Positions 26,107 through 34,375 of a DNA stretch of 64,000 nucleotides are shown here, piece by piece. Origin of the DNA: Aerococcaceae bacterium NML190073 (GTDB lineage Bacteria; Bacillota; Bacilli; Lactobacillales; Aerococcaceae); assembly GCA_026131555.1 (NCBI GenBank), contig JAMXJH010000002.1:62001-126000 (forward strand), written 5' to 3'. Made by a program: the position numbers and the translations under genes. The notes beneath the pieces are model-generated. The model was not told where the DNA came from and searched no databases. It worked only from the letters and a program-made list of their open reading frames with translations. Positions within the stretch are counted from its first letter, which is position 1, and each line of letters starts with the position of its first letter.

Positions 26107-27765
26107 ATGAGTACTTATGGTATTGATTTAGGAACAACTTACTCTTGTATTGCAACTTTAGATCGTAACGGAAATCCTGAAGTTGTTAGAAACCAGGCTG
26201 ATGCAAGCGACACCCTGGCATCTGCAGTGTTTTTTGAGAGTGCTGATAATGTTGTGATTGGTAATAGTGCGAAAGATATGGTTGAAACCGACGGTGAAAG
26301 AGTTGTTCAGTTTGTAAAACGTGAAATTGGTAAGCCTAATGCACGTACATATGAATTTGATGGTAAGACATACACTCCCGTAGAAATCAGCGCGCTTATT
26401 CTGGGACGTCTTAAGCAGATGGTTGAGGAGCAGGGTGGTTCTGTAGACGATGTTGTTATTACTTGTCCTGCTTACTTTGGTCTTGAAGAGCGTAATGCTA
26501 CTAAAAAGGCTGGCGAACTTGCTGGTATGAATGTTCTGAATCTGATCAACGAGCCTACAGCGGCGGCTCTTAGTTATTGTGCTCGTCAGTTCCAGGAAGA
26601 ACGTACAATTCTGGTATATGACCTTGGCGGTGGTACATTTGACGTTACTATCGTAAAGATGTCTCTGGTGATGAATGCTGATGGTAACGAGGTTCAGAAG
26701 GTAACAGTTATCACCACTGGTGGTAATGATGAACTTGGCGGTAAGGATTGGGATGATAAACTGTTCGATCATATTCTTCAGGCTTGTTGTGATGAGAATG
26801 GTCTTACTCCAGAAGAAATCGATGTAGAGACTCGTCAGTTGATCAGAAGCCGTGTTGAGACAACCAAGAAGAAGCTCAGTAATGCTGAGACAGCAAAGGT
26901 TAAGATTAATGTTAATGGTGCAATGACAACAATTAACATTTCACGTGAAGAATTTGAGAATCTTACCTCTGATAAAGTGGCGCAAACTATGACGTATGTT
27001 GAAGATACACTGCAGAAAGCGGGTAATATCGAGATTGATACTGTGCTGCTCGTTGGTGGTTCAACATTTATGCCTATGATCCGCAATGCAGTTGAAGCTC
27101 GCTTCCCTGGTAAGGTGCAGATTGAAGATCCTGATCGTGCGGTTGCAAAGGGTGCTGCAATTTGTGCAAGTATGTTGGTGGAAGAGGCTGAAGGCAGTGT
27201 ACCTGCACCTATTGGTGGTGGCGATAAGCCTGAAGAGGGTGGCTCCACTGGAACAACTGGCCCTCAGATAACTCATGCAGGGAGTGGTCTTTCTACAAGC
27301 TTTGTTGTTGAGGATCAGACTCCGCGTTCTTTCGGACCTGGTGTATTGAACGAGGTCGGAGATTACATTATCGATAACATCATTAAGATGGGCGAAATCA
27401 TGCCGGCAACAGCTGTGAAAACATACTATACAGCTGCTGATAATATGGTGAAGATTGTTCTTCGTGCTTTTGAGAATATGTCTCAGGATGATAGTCTTAC
27501 ACCGTGTGTAGATAATATGGGTGAACCTCAGCAGACTGATCCGGCTCATAATGTAAAACTGCTGGGTGAACTGGAAATGCTGTTGCCTCCTAATACTAAG
27601 AAGGGTTCTCCTATCGAGGTAACCTTCCAGGTAGATGCAGTTGGTGTTTATGTAAAGGCTGTTAATCTTTCTACCGGAGAAATCGTTGAGACAACTCTTA
27701 GAATGGAATCCGATGTTGACGCGGCTACAAGCGCAGTTAATCAGATGAGTATTTCTGCCGAATAA
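26107..27765 (+). CDS. Hsp70/DnaK-like chaperone lacking the helical lid
   Basis: 552 residues. The nucleotide-binding domain (1-360) has all ATPase signatures: GIDLGTTYS (5-13), NEPTAAAL (148-155), DLGGGTFDV (172-180), LLVGGST (314-320). A Gly/Pro-rich linker (365-392) replaces the usual hydrophobic DLLLLDV linker. A short beta domain (395-535) follows and the alpha-helical lid is missing; cellular DnaK is about 610-640 residues. It is therefore a specialised Hsp70, not the housekeeping copy. It lies between the GrpE-like gene and an Hsp70-vWA fusion, so it probably works with them on a dedicated client. Confidence 0.9.
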   Translation: MSTYGIDLGTTYSCIATLDRNGNPEVVRNQADASDTLASAVFFESADNVVIGNSAKDMVETDGERVVQFVKREIGKPNARTYEFDGKTYTPVEISALILGRLKQMVEEQGGSVDDVVITCPAYFGLEERNATKKAGELAGMNVLNLINEPTAAALSYCARQFQEERTILVYDLGGGTFDVTIVKMSLVMNADGNEVQKVTVITTGGNDELGGKDWDDKLFDHILQACCDENGLTPEEIDVETRQLIRSRVETTKKKLSNAETAKVKINVNGAMTTINISREEFENLTSDKVAQTMTYVEDTLQKAGNIEIDTVLLVGGSTFMPMIRNAVEARFPGKVQIEDPDRAVAKGAAICASMLVEEAEGSVPAPIGGGDKPEEGGSTGTTGPQITHAGSGLSTSFVVEDQTPRSFGPGVLNEVGDYIIDNIIKMGEIMPATAVKTYYTAADNMVKIVLRAFENMSQDDSLTPCVDNMGEPQQTDPAHNVKLLGELEMLLPPNTKKGSPIEVTFQVDAVGVYVKAVNLSTGEIVETTLRMESDVDAATSAVNQMSISAE

Positions 27766-27813
27766 AGCATTTCTTAGTTGACGTCCATATTTTGTACCGA
27801 AGGAGGCAAGGGA

Positions 27814-30069
27814 ATGGGAATTAAAGTTGGTATAGATTTAGGTACTACTTTTTCTGCCGTCGCAATGATGGATGAGAAAAAAGGGCAACCTGTTATTATC
27901 CCTAATACATTGGGAGAAAGAATTACACCTTCTGTAATCCAGTTTACGGAAGATGATGAAATTATCGTAGGTTCCGAAGCAAAAGAAGCTTTTGAGGCGG
28001 GAGAATCTGGATGCGCCTCTGTGTTTAAGAGAAGCATGGGTAATTCGGATACATACTGTTCCTTTAATGGAAAGAAATATACAGCGGAAGATTTGTCTGC
28101 AATTCTGCTCCGATACCTTAAAGAAGAAGCCGAAGCTGTAACACATCAGAAAATAGATGAAGCTGTTGTGACAGTTCCAGCATATTTTTATCACAAAGAA
28201 CGCCAAGCCACTATGAAGGCTGCTAAGAAAGCCGGTCTAAATATACGTCAGATTATCAATGAGCCTACAGCGGCAGCTATGAATTATGGCGTTAATCATT
28301 GGCGCGAGAATGCACGAGTACTGGTTTATGACCTCGGTGGAGGAACATTTGATGTAACTCTTGTGCAGATGAAGAAGAATAATCAGATGGAATCGCTTCA
28401 GACTACAGGAGATCATACGCTTGGCGGTAAAGACTGGGATGCTCGTATTTGCGCAACTATCGAAAGCAAAATTGAGAGTGAAACAGGATACTATGTTTCT
28501 GAGTATCCTGAAATCCATCAGACAGTTACCCAGAACGCGGAAAATGTAAAGAAACAGTTGACTACTAGAAATGTTGCAAATGTCAGACTGAATCTTCCGG
28601 GCTATGGGTGGTATTCAACAACTATATCGCTTGAAGATTTTGAACAGAGTACGACGGATTTGATTGAAAGAACAGGAACACTCTGTGAAAGCCTTTTGAG
28701 AGGATTGGGTATTGGCTGGAGAGATATCACCGATATTCTTCTGGTTGGAGGTTCAACGAGAATGCGTCAGGTTTCAACATATCTGAAGAGAATTAGTGGT
28801 CATACTCCCCTCGTCCAAGTAAATCCTGATGAAGCGGTTGCGCTCGGCGCTGCTATTCAGGTGCATCTTCCACTGCCAGAATACAGCGTTATTACAATGG
28901 TCCCTCCGGCAGAAGATAACAATTCTAGCTCAGGGTTGTTTAAGTTTAGAAAACAGACCACAAAAGCAGCTCCGCAGGCAGCACCTAAATACTCGTTACC
29001 TGGAACTGTGGGGAAAGAAACGGCCTTGAACAATGCACTGTGCATGAGTCATGTGGATGTAGTTGCACATGCAATGGGAGTAATTGCTGTAAATGCGGAA
29101 GGAACTCATTACATCAATAAAACGATTGTTCCGGCAAATCAGAGGATTCCTGTTAAATGCGCAGAGGCACTTCATTACTACACCTCAGCACGTGGAGAAA
29201 ATGAAGTGGAAATTTATGTTCTGCAAGGAACAAAGGCACCGTTGGATTGCGAAATTATAGGAAAATATGTCGTTTCGGGAATTAAGCATGACAGAAACGA
29301 CAACCCTACAACAATTAAAATTCAGTATAGCTATGACATAAATGGAATGGTTCATGTCCAGGCACGTCAAGGTAATGGCACCACAGACTTACCTATTCGT
29401 GAGGAATCTGTACCAGCAGATATGAGCAAATTTGGAATGCCAATCGATCCGCAGGAAATGAAACCAACGGCAGAAGCGTTATCTGTGGTAATGGCGGTGG
29501 ATGTATCAGGAAGTATGTCAGGTAAACCGATTGATGATGCTCGTAATGCAATGTGTCACTTTGTAGATAATTTTGAGGATTATCCAGGTGACGTTGAGAT
29601 TGGCGTTATAGCTGTTTCTGATACTTCAAAAGTTGTTCAGTCTTTGACCGGTGATCTAAACAGATGTAAGGCATCTATCAGATCAATTACTGAATGCATG
29701 ACCGGTGTTTGTAATGCAGGGCATCCATTTAATGACATTCAGTCCATGCTTGGAAGAGTTCGAGGTAAACGTCTTGGAATTGTCCTCGCAGACGGCATGT
29801 GGGCCAATCAGCCTTTGGCTGTAAGTGAGGCAAAAAAATGTCATCGTATGGATATTGATATTACAGGAATTGGATTCGGAAGCGCTGATGAAAAATTCTT
29901 GCGAGATATCAGTTCCGGAGATATCGACTCCATGCTTGTTGACCAGAGTGAATTGACACAAAGCTTTGGAAAAATTGCTCAGGAAATTGGTGGCGGTGGA
30001 ACTGCCGGAAAACGCGGTCGTACAGGTGGAGAAACATCAGTTGCAACATGGCCGGCAATCAACGAATAA
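27814..30069 (+). CDS. Hsp70-von Willebrand factor A fusion protein
   Basis: 751 residues from ATG 27814 (AAGGAGGC upstream). Hsp70 ATPase domain at 1-350: GIDLGTTFS (6-14), NEPTAAAM (149-156), DLGGGTFDV (173-181), LLVGGST (309-315). A disordered linker (365-395) leads to a beta substrate-like domain (400-525). A vWA domain follows (about 555-725) with a complete-looking MIDAS: DVSGS (563-567), Thr near 630, ADG at 659-661. vWA domains bind metal and protein partners and are the adaptors of MoxR-type conflict ATPases. Here the vWA is joined to an Hsp70 instead, which suggests metal-dependent partner docking on an Hsp70 switch. Confidence 0.9.
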   Translation: MGIKVGIDLGTTFSAVAMMDEKKGQPVIIPNTLGERITPSVIQFTEDDEIIVGSEAKEAFEAGESGCASVFKRSMGNSDTYCSFNGKKYTAEDLSAILLRYLKEEAEAVTHQKIDEAVVTVPAYFYHKERQATMKAAKKAGLNIRQIINEPTAAAMNYGVNHWRENARVLVYDLGGGTFDVTLVQMKKNNQMESLQTTGDHTLGGKDWDARICATIESKIESETGYYVSEYPEIHQTVTQNAENVKKQLTTRNVANVRLNLPGYGWYSTTISLEDFEQSTTDLIERTGTLCESLLRGLGIGWRDITDILLVGGSTRMRQVSTYLKRISGHTPLVQVNPDEAVALGAAIQVHLPLPEYSVITMVPPAEDNNSSSGLFKFRKQTTKAAPQAAPKYSLPGTVGKETALNNALCMSHVDVVAHAMGVIAVNAEGTHYINKTIVPANQRIPVKCAEALHYYTSARGENEVEIYVLQGTKAPLDCEIIGKYVVSGIKHDRNDNPTTIKIQYSYDINGMVHVQARQGNGTTDLPIREESVPADMSKFGMPIDPQEMKPTAEALSVVMAVDVSGSMSGKPIDDARNAMCHFVDNFEDYPGDVEIGVIAVSDTSKVVQSLTGDLNRCKASIRSITECMTGVCNAGHPFNDIQSMLGRVRGKRLGIVLADGMWANQPLAVSEAKKCHRMDIDITGIGFGSADEKFLRDISSGDIDSMLVDQSELTQSFGKIAQEIGGGGTAGKRGRTGGETSVATWPAINE

Positions 30070-30090
30070 GAATGGTGAGGTATTTGACCA

Positions 30091-33000
30091 ATGGACAGAC
30101 GGAATTATTTTGAAATCCTTGGTCTCGATTTTGATCCGCCTGAAAAAAACCAGCGACGTATAGATAAAGCGATTGCGGAGTGGAAAAAGCGTACAGAAGA
30201 TATGCTTGCAAATGAAACAATCGCTACACGTAGAGCAGTTCTTTCAGATGAGTTGTCTCTTCACGATGACATGATTGAGACTTTACGCGAGAACAAGACA
30301 AGAAATGTTGAGGCACGAGCATTTAAAGAGGTGCGAACTCAGCAGTTGGAAAAACTGATTGATATCATGCTTGTTGGTCAGTCAGGAACCCCTGAAGTGA
30401 CAAACGCTCAGATAAGAAATGTACATCTTAAGTTAAAGTTGTCTCCTAAAACAATAGAAGATACATATGTGAAAAAAGGGTTTGTTGTTCAACAAGTGAT
30501 TAAAGCGGTCAATCTTAATGATGCTTTTTTGACTTCTGTTGTAGCAGGAAATATCAGCAGCAAAATTTCTCAGCTTCAAGCAATGGCGATTCCGAAATAC
30601 CCTTGGACATCGAAAGTGTCAGATTTATACGATTTGGCATGCTATTTTGGTGGAGGCAGCGATAGTGATACTGGGAGTTATCATAAAAAAAGAACGACAG
30701 AATTATATAGCATTATGGAGTCATGGGCTGCACAGTTTGCAAGTGATATGAGTACACAAGGTCACCTATTAGCGGACTTGTTTACAGCTGGAACGACTCA
30801 AGTCTTTAATACAGAGGCTAATCGAAAGAAATATGATCAGTCGTTAGAACGTGAAAAGCTGGAAGAATTTTTTGCGTTGTTAAAAGCTGCACCAGAAGAT
30901 TTTAAAAAGGATCGTTATTTTGCGGATAGTTGTATTAGAACAATCCAGAAGAGTTTTCCTGATTATAATTTATCGTTAGCTTTATATAATCAGGAAGCTG
31001 GACTAATGCAGGATCCATATGAGCCATTGGAGGCATTAATCCACCTAACATGTGGTTCGTGTAAAACGCCTGCAGAGTTTAGGACTAGAGAAGAGGCTGA
31101 GCGAGGAAAATGCGCTGTCTGTGGTGCTTCTCTTTATATTGAGTGTCCGAAGTGTCATAAGAAAGTACCTGCAACTGCAGACCGTTGTTCCTGTGGCTTT
31201 TTGATTTCAGAGATGCAATTTTTTGATGAGTATATTAAGGCTGCTGAATTTGCGCTTCAAGAAATGGATCTTGCAGAGGCAAGTAAGCAGTATGCGAATG
31301 CCGAGAATGCATTTCCAGGTCATCCAAAGCTTTCAGCATTATCACAAAGAATCAAGGCAGAACGAGATAAGTATGACAGACCGCTAAATGAATTAAAAGC
31401 GTTAATAGCTGCACGAATGTTTAGCAAAGCACAGATATTGTTAGGAACATTAAGCGCATCCATGCCGCAATTAAGGTTAGATAGTCAGAAGAAAGTGATT
31501 GATGAAAAGATGACGGAGGCTAAGCAACTGATGCCAACAGGATCACTCTCTCCTGTAGATAAAGCTAATAGATGCGTTGAAATTCTTCAGATTGTTGAAG
31601 ATTACCAACCTGCAATAGATGTGTTGATTTCATTAAGACCGAGGAAACCGTTGAACTTAAGTGCAGGAGTTATGGGTACATCTTCTCTGACATGTACGCT
31701 TTCTTGGAATGCAACGGGCGATAAAGGGGTTAAATACCAGGTTGTACGAAAGAAAAATGGTGTACCGCAGAGACAGTCAGATGGAGAAGTGTTAGCTACA
31801 GATATTGGAGATCTTAGCTATAAAGACACTTCGTTGCAACCAGGTATTAGTTATGGATATGCAGTTTTCGCTTGCAGAAGAAATGTATTTTCTGATCCTT
31901 CTACATGTGAAATCGCAAATTTCAGTGAGCTAGATACAAAACATCTTCGAACTTCTGCAGAAAATGGTGTTTGTCGTTTTAGCTGGGTTTTGCCGCCAAA
32001 CTGTATCGGTGTACGTATTCTTAGGAGTACGAATGCAATTCCGGCAGAGAATCCTAATTCTGTGAGTACTGTCGTAGCAGCTAAGGCATCTGCAAACTAT
32101 GATGATTCTGGAGTATCAAATAATAATACCTATGGGTATCGACTCCAGTGTGTATATCCATACGAAAGCAGCTTTAGATATAGTCAGGGTGTCACAGTAA
32201 TGCTAACCCCGGAGCAGCCTCCAGTTGCATTACGTAATATCACATCGCGTATCGAGGGGCGGTTGGTGACTATTCGATGGAATTCTCCAGACAATGCACA
32301 AAGAAGTGTGCTAATTCGAGAAGTATCTTCTAGTGCAGCCAATAGTTTGATTGGTCAGGTTATTCCTACGTCGGATATTAATTCGATGATTGGATCTGGA
32401 AGGAATTATGCAAATACAATGAGTACTTCCATGCTAGCCCAGTTTGAAATTCCGCCGAACATGTCCGTTGCACTTGCAGTTGTTTGTGTCGCTGGTTCCA
32501 AGGGTATTATTTCAGATATTGTTCGCGTTTCGAGTGTCGAAAAGTGTGAAATTGACAAGAAACAAACGAGAATTGAAGGAAATCGTTTGAGAATTACTTT
32601 GGCGAATAAGCCGAAAAATCTTGAAAAAATACACTATATCGTTGCTAAGAAGACAGGATCAACCGTGCCTTGGGCCACAATCGAAGATGCAAAGCATAAA
32701 TCTTTAACGATTCTGTCGTTGAAGGAATATGAGCGTGATGGAATGATTCTTGTAGAGCCACTACCAAAAGCAGACCTTTATATATCGGTGATTGGTCAGT
32801 ACAGAATGGCTGATGGAAGCATTATATACTCTGAAGCATCAAAACTCCGCCTCAGCAATAAACCAAAAGAAAAAGTAACATATCGTTTTACCTGGACTAC
32901 GGGTGGATTCTTCAGCCGAGCAAGAGCAAGAAATTGTAAATTGATTATTACTTCAAGTGCAGAAGAAACGCCAGAAATATATGTAGTATACAAATCGGAT

Positions 33001-33222
33001 GGACATATTCCAATGAAGCTGCAAGATCCGAAAGCTGTTGTGATTCATACTATTCCAGAATCGGATACTGGATTTAGGAACAATGAATATGTCTATCAGT
33101 TCCCGGACAACACATGGGAAAGAATTACGTCCGGTACACCTTTGAGACTTTTTATACAAGATGATGATATGGCAGAATTCGAAATTGCGTCGAGTGATAT
33201 CGAAAGCTGCAAAGTACCATAA
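30091..33222 (+). CDS. Large scaffold: degenerate J-like N-terminus, zinc ribbons, TPR-like helices, FN3-like repeats
   Basis: 1043 residues. It begins MDRRNYFEILGLDFDPPE, very like a J-domain start (NYYEILGL), but no HPD motif is found, so classical Hsp70 ATPase stimulation is unlikely. Residues about 40-300 are helical. Zinc ribbon Cys sets lie near 310-375 (CGSCK, CAVCG, CPKCHKK, CSCG), followed by TPR-like helices (about 385-500). From about 525 a series of fibronectin-III-like beta domains follows (LSWNATGDKGVKYQVVRKKN; LQPGISYGYAVFACRR; VTIRWNSP), to about 960, then a C-terminal domain. It resembles a docking platform for the two Hsp70s. Domain calls are by eye. Confidence 0.7.
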   Translation: MDRRNYFEILGLDFDPPEKNQRRIDKAIAEWKKRTEDMLANETIATRRAVLSDELSLHDDMIETLRENKTRNVEARAFKEVRTQQLEKLIDIMLVGQSGTPEVTNAQIRNVHLKLKLSPKTIEDTYVKKGFVVQQVIKAVNLNDAFLTSVVAGNISSKISQLQAMAIPKYPWTSKVSDLYDLACYFGGGSDSDTGSYHKKRTTELYSIMESWAAQFASDMSTQGHLLADLFTAGTTQVFNTEANRKKYDQSLEREKLEEFFALLKAAPEDFKKDRYFADSCIRTIQKSFPDYNLSLALYNQEAGLMQDPYEPLEALIHLTCGSCKTPAEFRTREEAERGKCAVCGASLYIECPKCHKKVPATADRCSCGFLISEMQFFDEYIKAAEFALQEMDLAEASKQYANAENAFPGHPKLSALSQRIKAERDKYDRPLNELKALIAARMFSKAQILLGTLSASMPQLRLDSQKKVIDEKMTEAKQLMPTGSLSPVDKANRCVEILQIVEDYQPAIDVLISLRPRKPLNLSAGVMGTSSLTCTLSWNATGDKGVKYQVVRKKNGVPQRQSDGEVLATDIGDLSYKDTSLQPGISYGYAVFACRRNVFSDPSTCEIANFSELDTKHLRTSAENGVCRFSWVLPPNCIGVRILRSTNAIPAENPNSVSTVVAAKASANYDDSGVSNNNTYGYRLQCVYPYESSFRYSQGVTVMLTPEQPPVALRNITSRIEGRLVTIRWNSPDNAQRSVLIREVSSSAANSLIGQVIPTSDINSMIGSGRNYANTMSTSMLAQFEIPPNMSVALAVVCVAGSKGIISDIVRVSSVEKCEIDKKQTRIEGNRLRITLANKPKNLEKIHYIVAKKTGSTVPWATIEDAKHKSLTILSLKEYERDGMILVEPLPKADLYISVIGQYRMADGSIIYSEASKLRLSNKPKEKVTYRFTWTTGGFFSRARARNCKLIITSSAEETPEIYVVYKSDGHIPMKLQDPKAVVIHTIPESDTGFRNNEYVYQFPDNTWERITSGTPLRLFIQDDDMAEFEIASSDIESCKVP

Positions 33223-33233
33223 GGAGGAAGAAT

Positions 33234-34343
33234 ATGGCTTTATTACATTCAGATGTTCTTTGTCCACACTGTCTTCAAGAACTCAGAAGCAAGGACTTGA
33301 AGATGGTATGCAACATTTGTAGAACACCAGCAACACCAACTAAGACAGAGCTTTTGCTTAAGAAAACACCTAAATGTAAGCGATCTGATTGCGGAGGATT
33401 TGCTAGTGCAAGACAGTGCACTTATTGTGACAGCAAATTGCCTTCAGATATTCTTGATTATGAAAAATACCTGCGTTTTAGTATTTTGGGAATCACAGGT
33501 TCTGGTAAAACTAATTTCCTGACAACTATGCTTCATGAATTGAGACATACTGCAGGGTCTCCGTGGGTTCTTTCTCCGATGGATTCAGACACAACTGCAA
33601 CCTTTCAGGAAAATGATAGAGCAATTTATAACAAGAGACAGCCTGTAGGGTCTACAAAACCAGGCGAAAAACCTTCCCCACAACTGTGGAAAATTAAAGA
33701 CAAAAACAGAATGACCAATACTGTTATCCCCTCATATTCCATGACTATTTTTGATGGTGCTGGAGAAGACTGTCAGCGTATTGAACCGAAAATTAGCCGC
33801 TATATTGAGGGTTCTAAGGTTCTTGTAATCTTGATTGATCCGCTTGCATTACATGGCGTAGCATCCAGTGTTCCGCAGAATATTCTCAGCTGGTCTGCTT
33901 CCTCACCTCATGATGCAGATGCATCTGCCGATATGGTTGAAGGACTTGCAACCTATATTCGACAGAACTGTGGTATTGCACTGGGAAAGCTGATTAATAG
34001 GGATGTTGCAGTTGTGTTTACAAAAATTGATGCTGTTAAAGATTCTTTTGGTTCAGCAACGGTTATGCAGCCTAGTCCTCATCTGGCAAGAAAGGGATTT
34101 GTTAAATCAGATGCTGACGCAGTTGATGCTGAAATTAGAGACTGGCTAGAAAGTCAGGGAGAAAATACATTCCTGGATGCAATCGACACAAACTTCAAAA
34201 AAGGAAGCGTCAGATTCTTTGGTGTGTCTAGTTTTGGACAGCCGCCAACAGGAAGTAATCAGTTAGGTAAAGTAATGCCTCATAGAGTTCTTGATCCGTT
34301 AATTTGGATGCTTTCAAAGGAAGGTATTGTTCCTACTCTGTGA
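33234..34343 (+). CDS. Soluble zinc-ribbon P-loop GTPase (double-GTPase-like)
   Basis: 369 residues. N-terminal zinc ribbons (CPHC at 10, CNIC at 26, CKRSDC at 48, CTYC at 62), then a GTPase domain: P-loop GITGSGKT (86-93), G3-like DGAGE (174-178), G4 TKID (263-266). The overall plan parallels the membrane GTPase at 23312, without the membrane part. With the following GAP1-like gene it forms the GTPase plus GTPase-associated protein pair known from predicted conflict systems. Strong AAGGAGGA start. Probably a GTP-dependent switch; the signal sensed is unknown. Confidence 0.78.
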   Translation: MALLHSDVLCPHCLQELRSKDLKMVCNICRTPATPTKTELLLKKTPKCKRSDCGGFASARQCTYCDSKLPSDILDYEKYLRFSILGITGSGKTNFLTTMLHELRHTAGSPWVLSPMDSDTTATFQENDRAIYNKRQPVGSTKPGEKPSPQLWKIKDKNRMTNTVIPSYSMTIFDGAGEDCQRIEPKISRYIEGSKVLVILIDPLALHGVASSVPQNILSWSASSPHDADASADMVEGLATYIRQNCGIALGKLINRDVAVVFTKIDAVKDSFGSATVMQPSPHLARKGFVKSDADAVDAEIRDWLESQGENTFLDAIDTNFKKGSVRFFGVSSFGQPPTGSNQLGKVMPHRVLDPLIWMLSKEGIVPTL

Positions 34344-34375
34344 AAATGGTGTTTTGAAGAAAGGAAGGGGATATA

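Noticed and set aside
30091-30400. True J-domain in the 1043-aa protein
   Set aside because: No HPD motif appears after the J-like opening, so it is described only as J-like.
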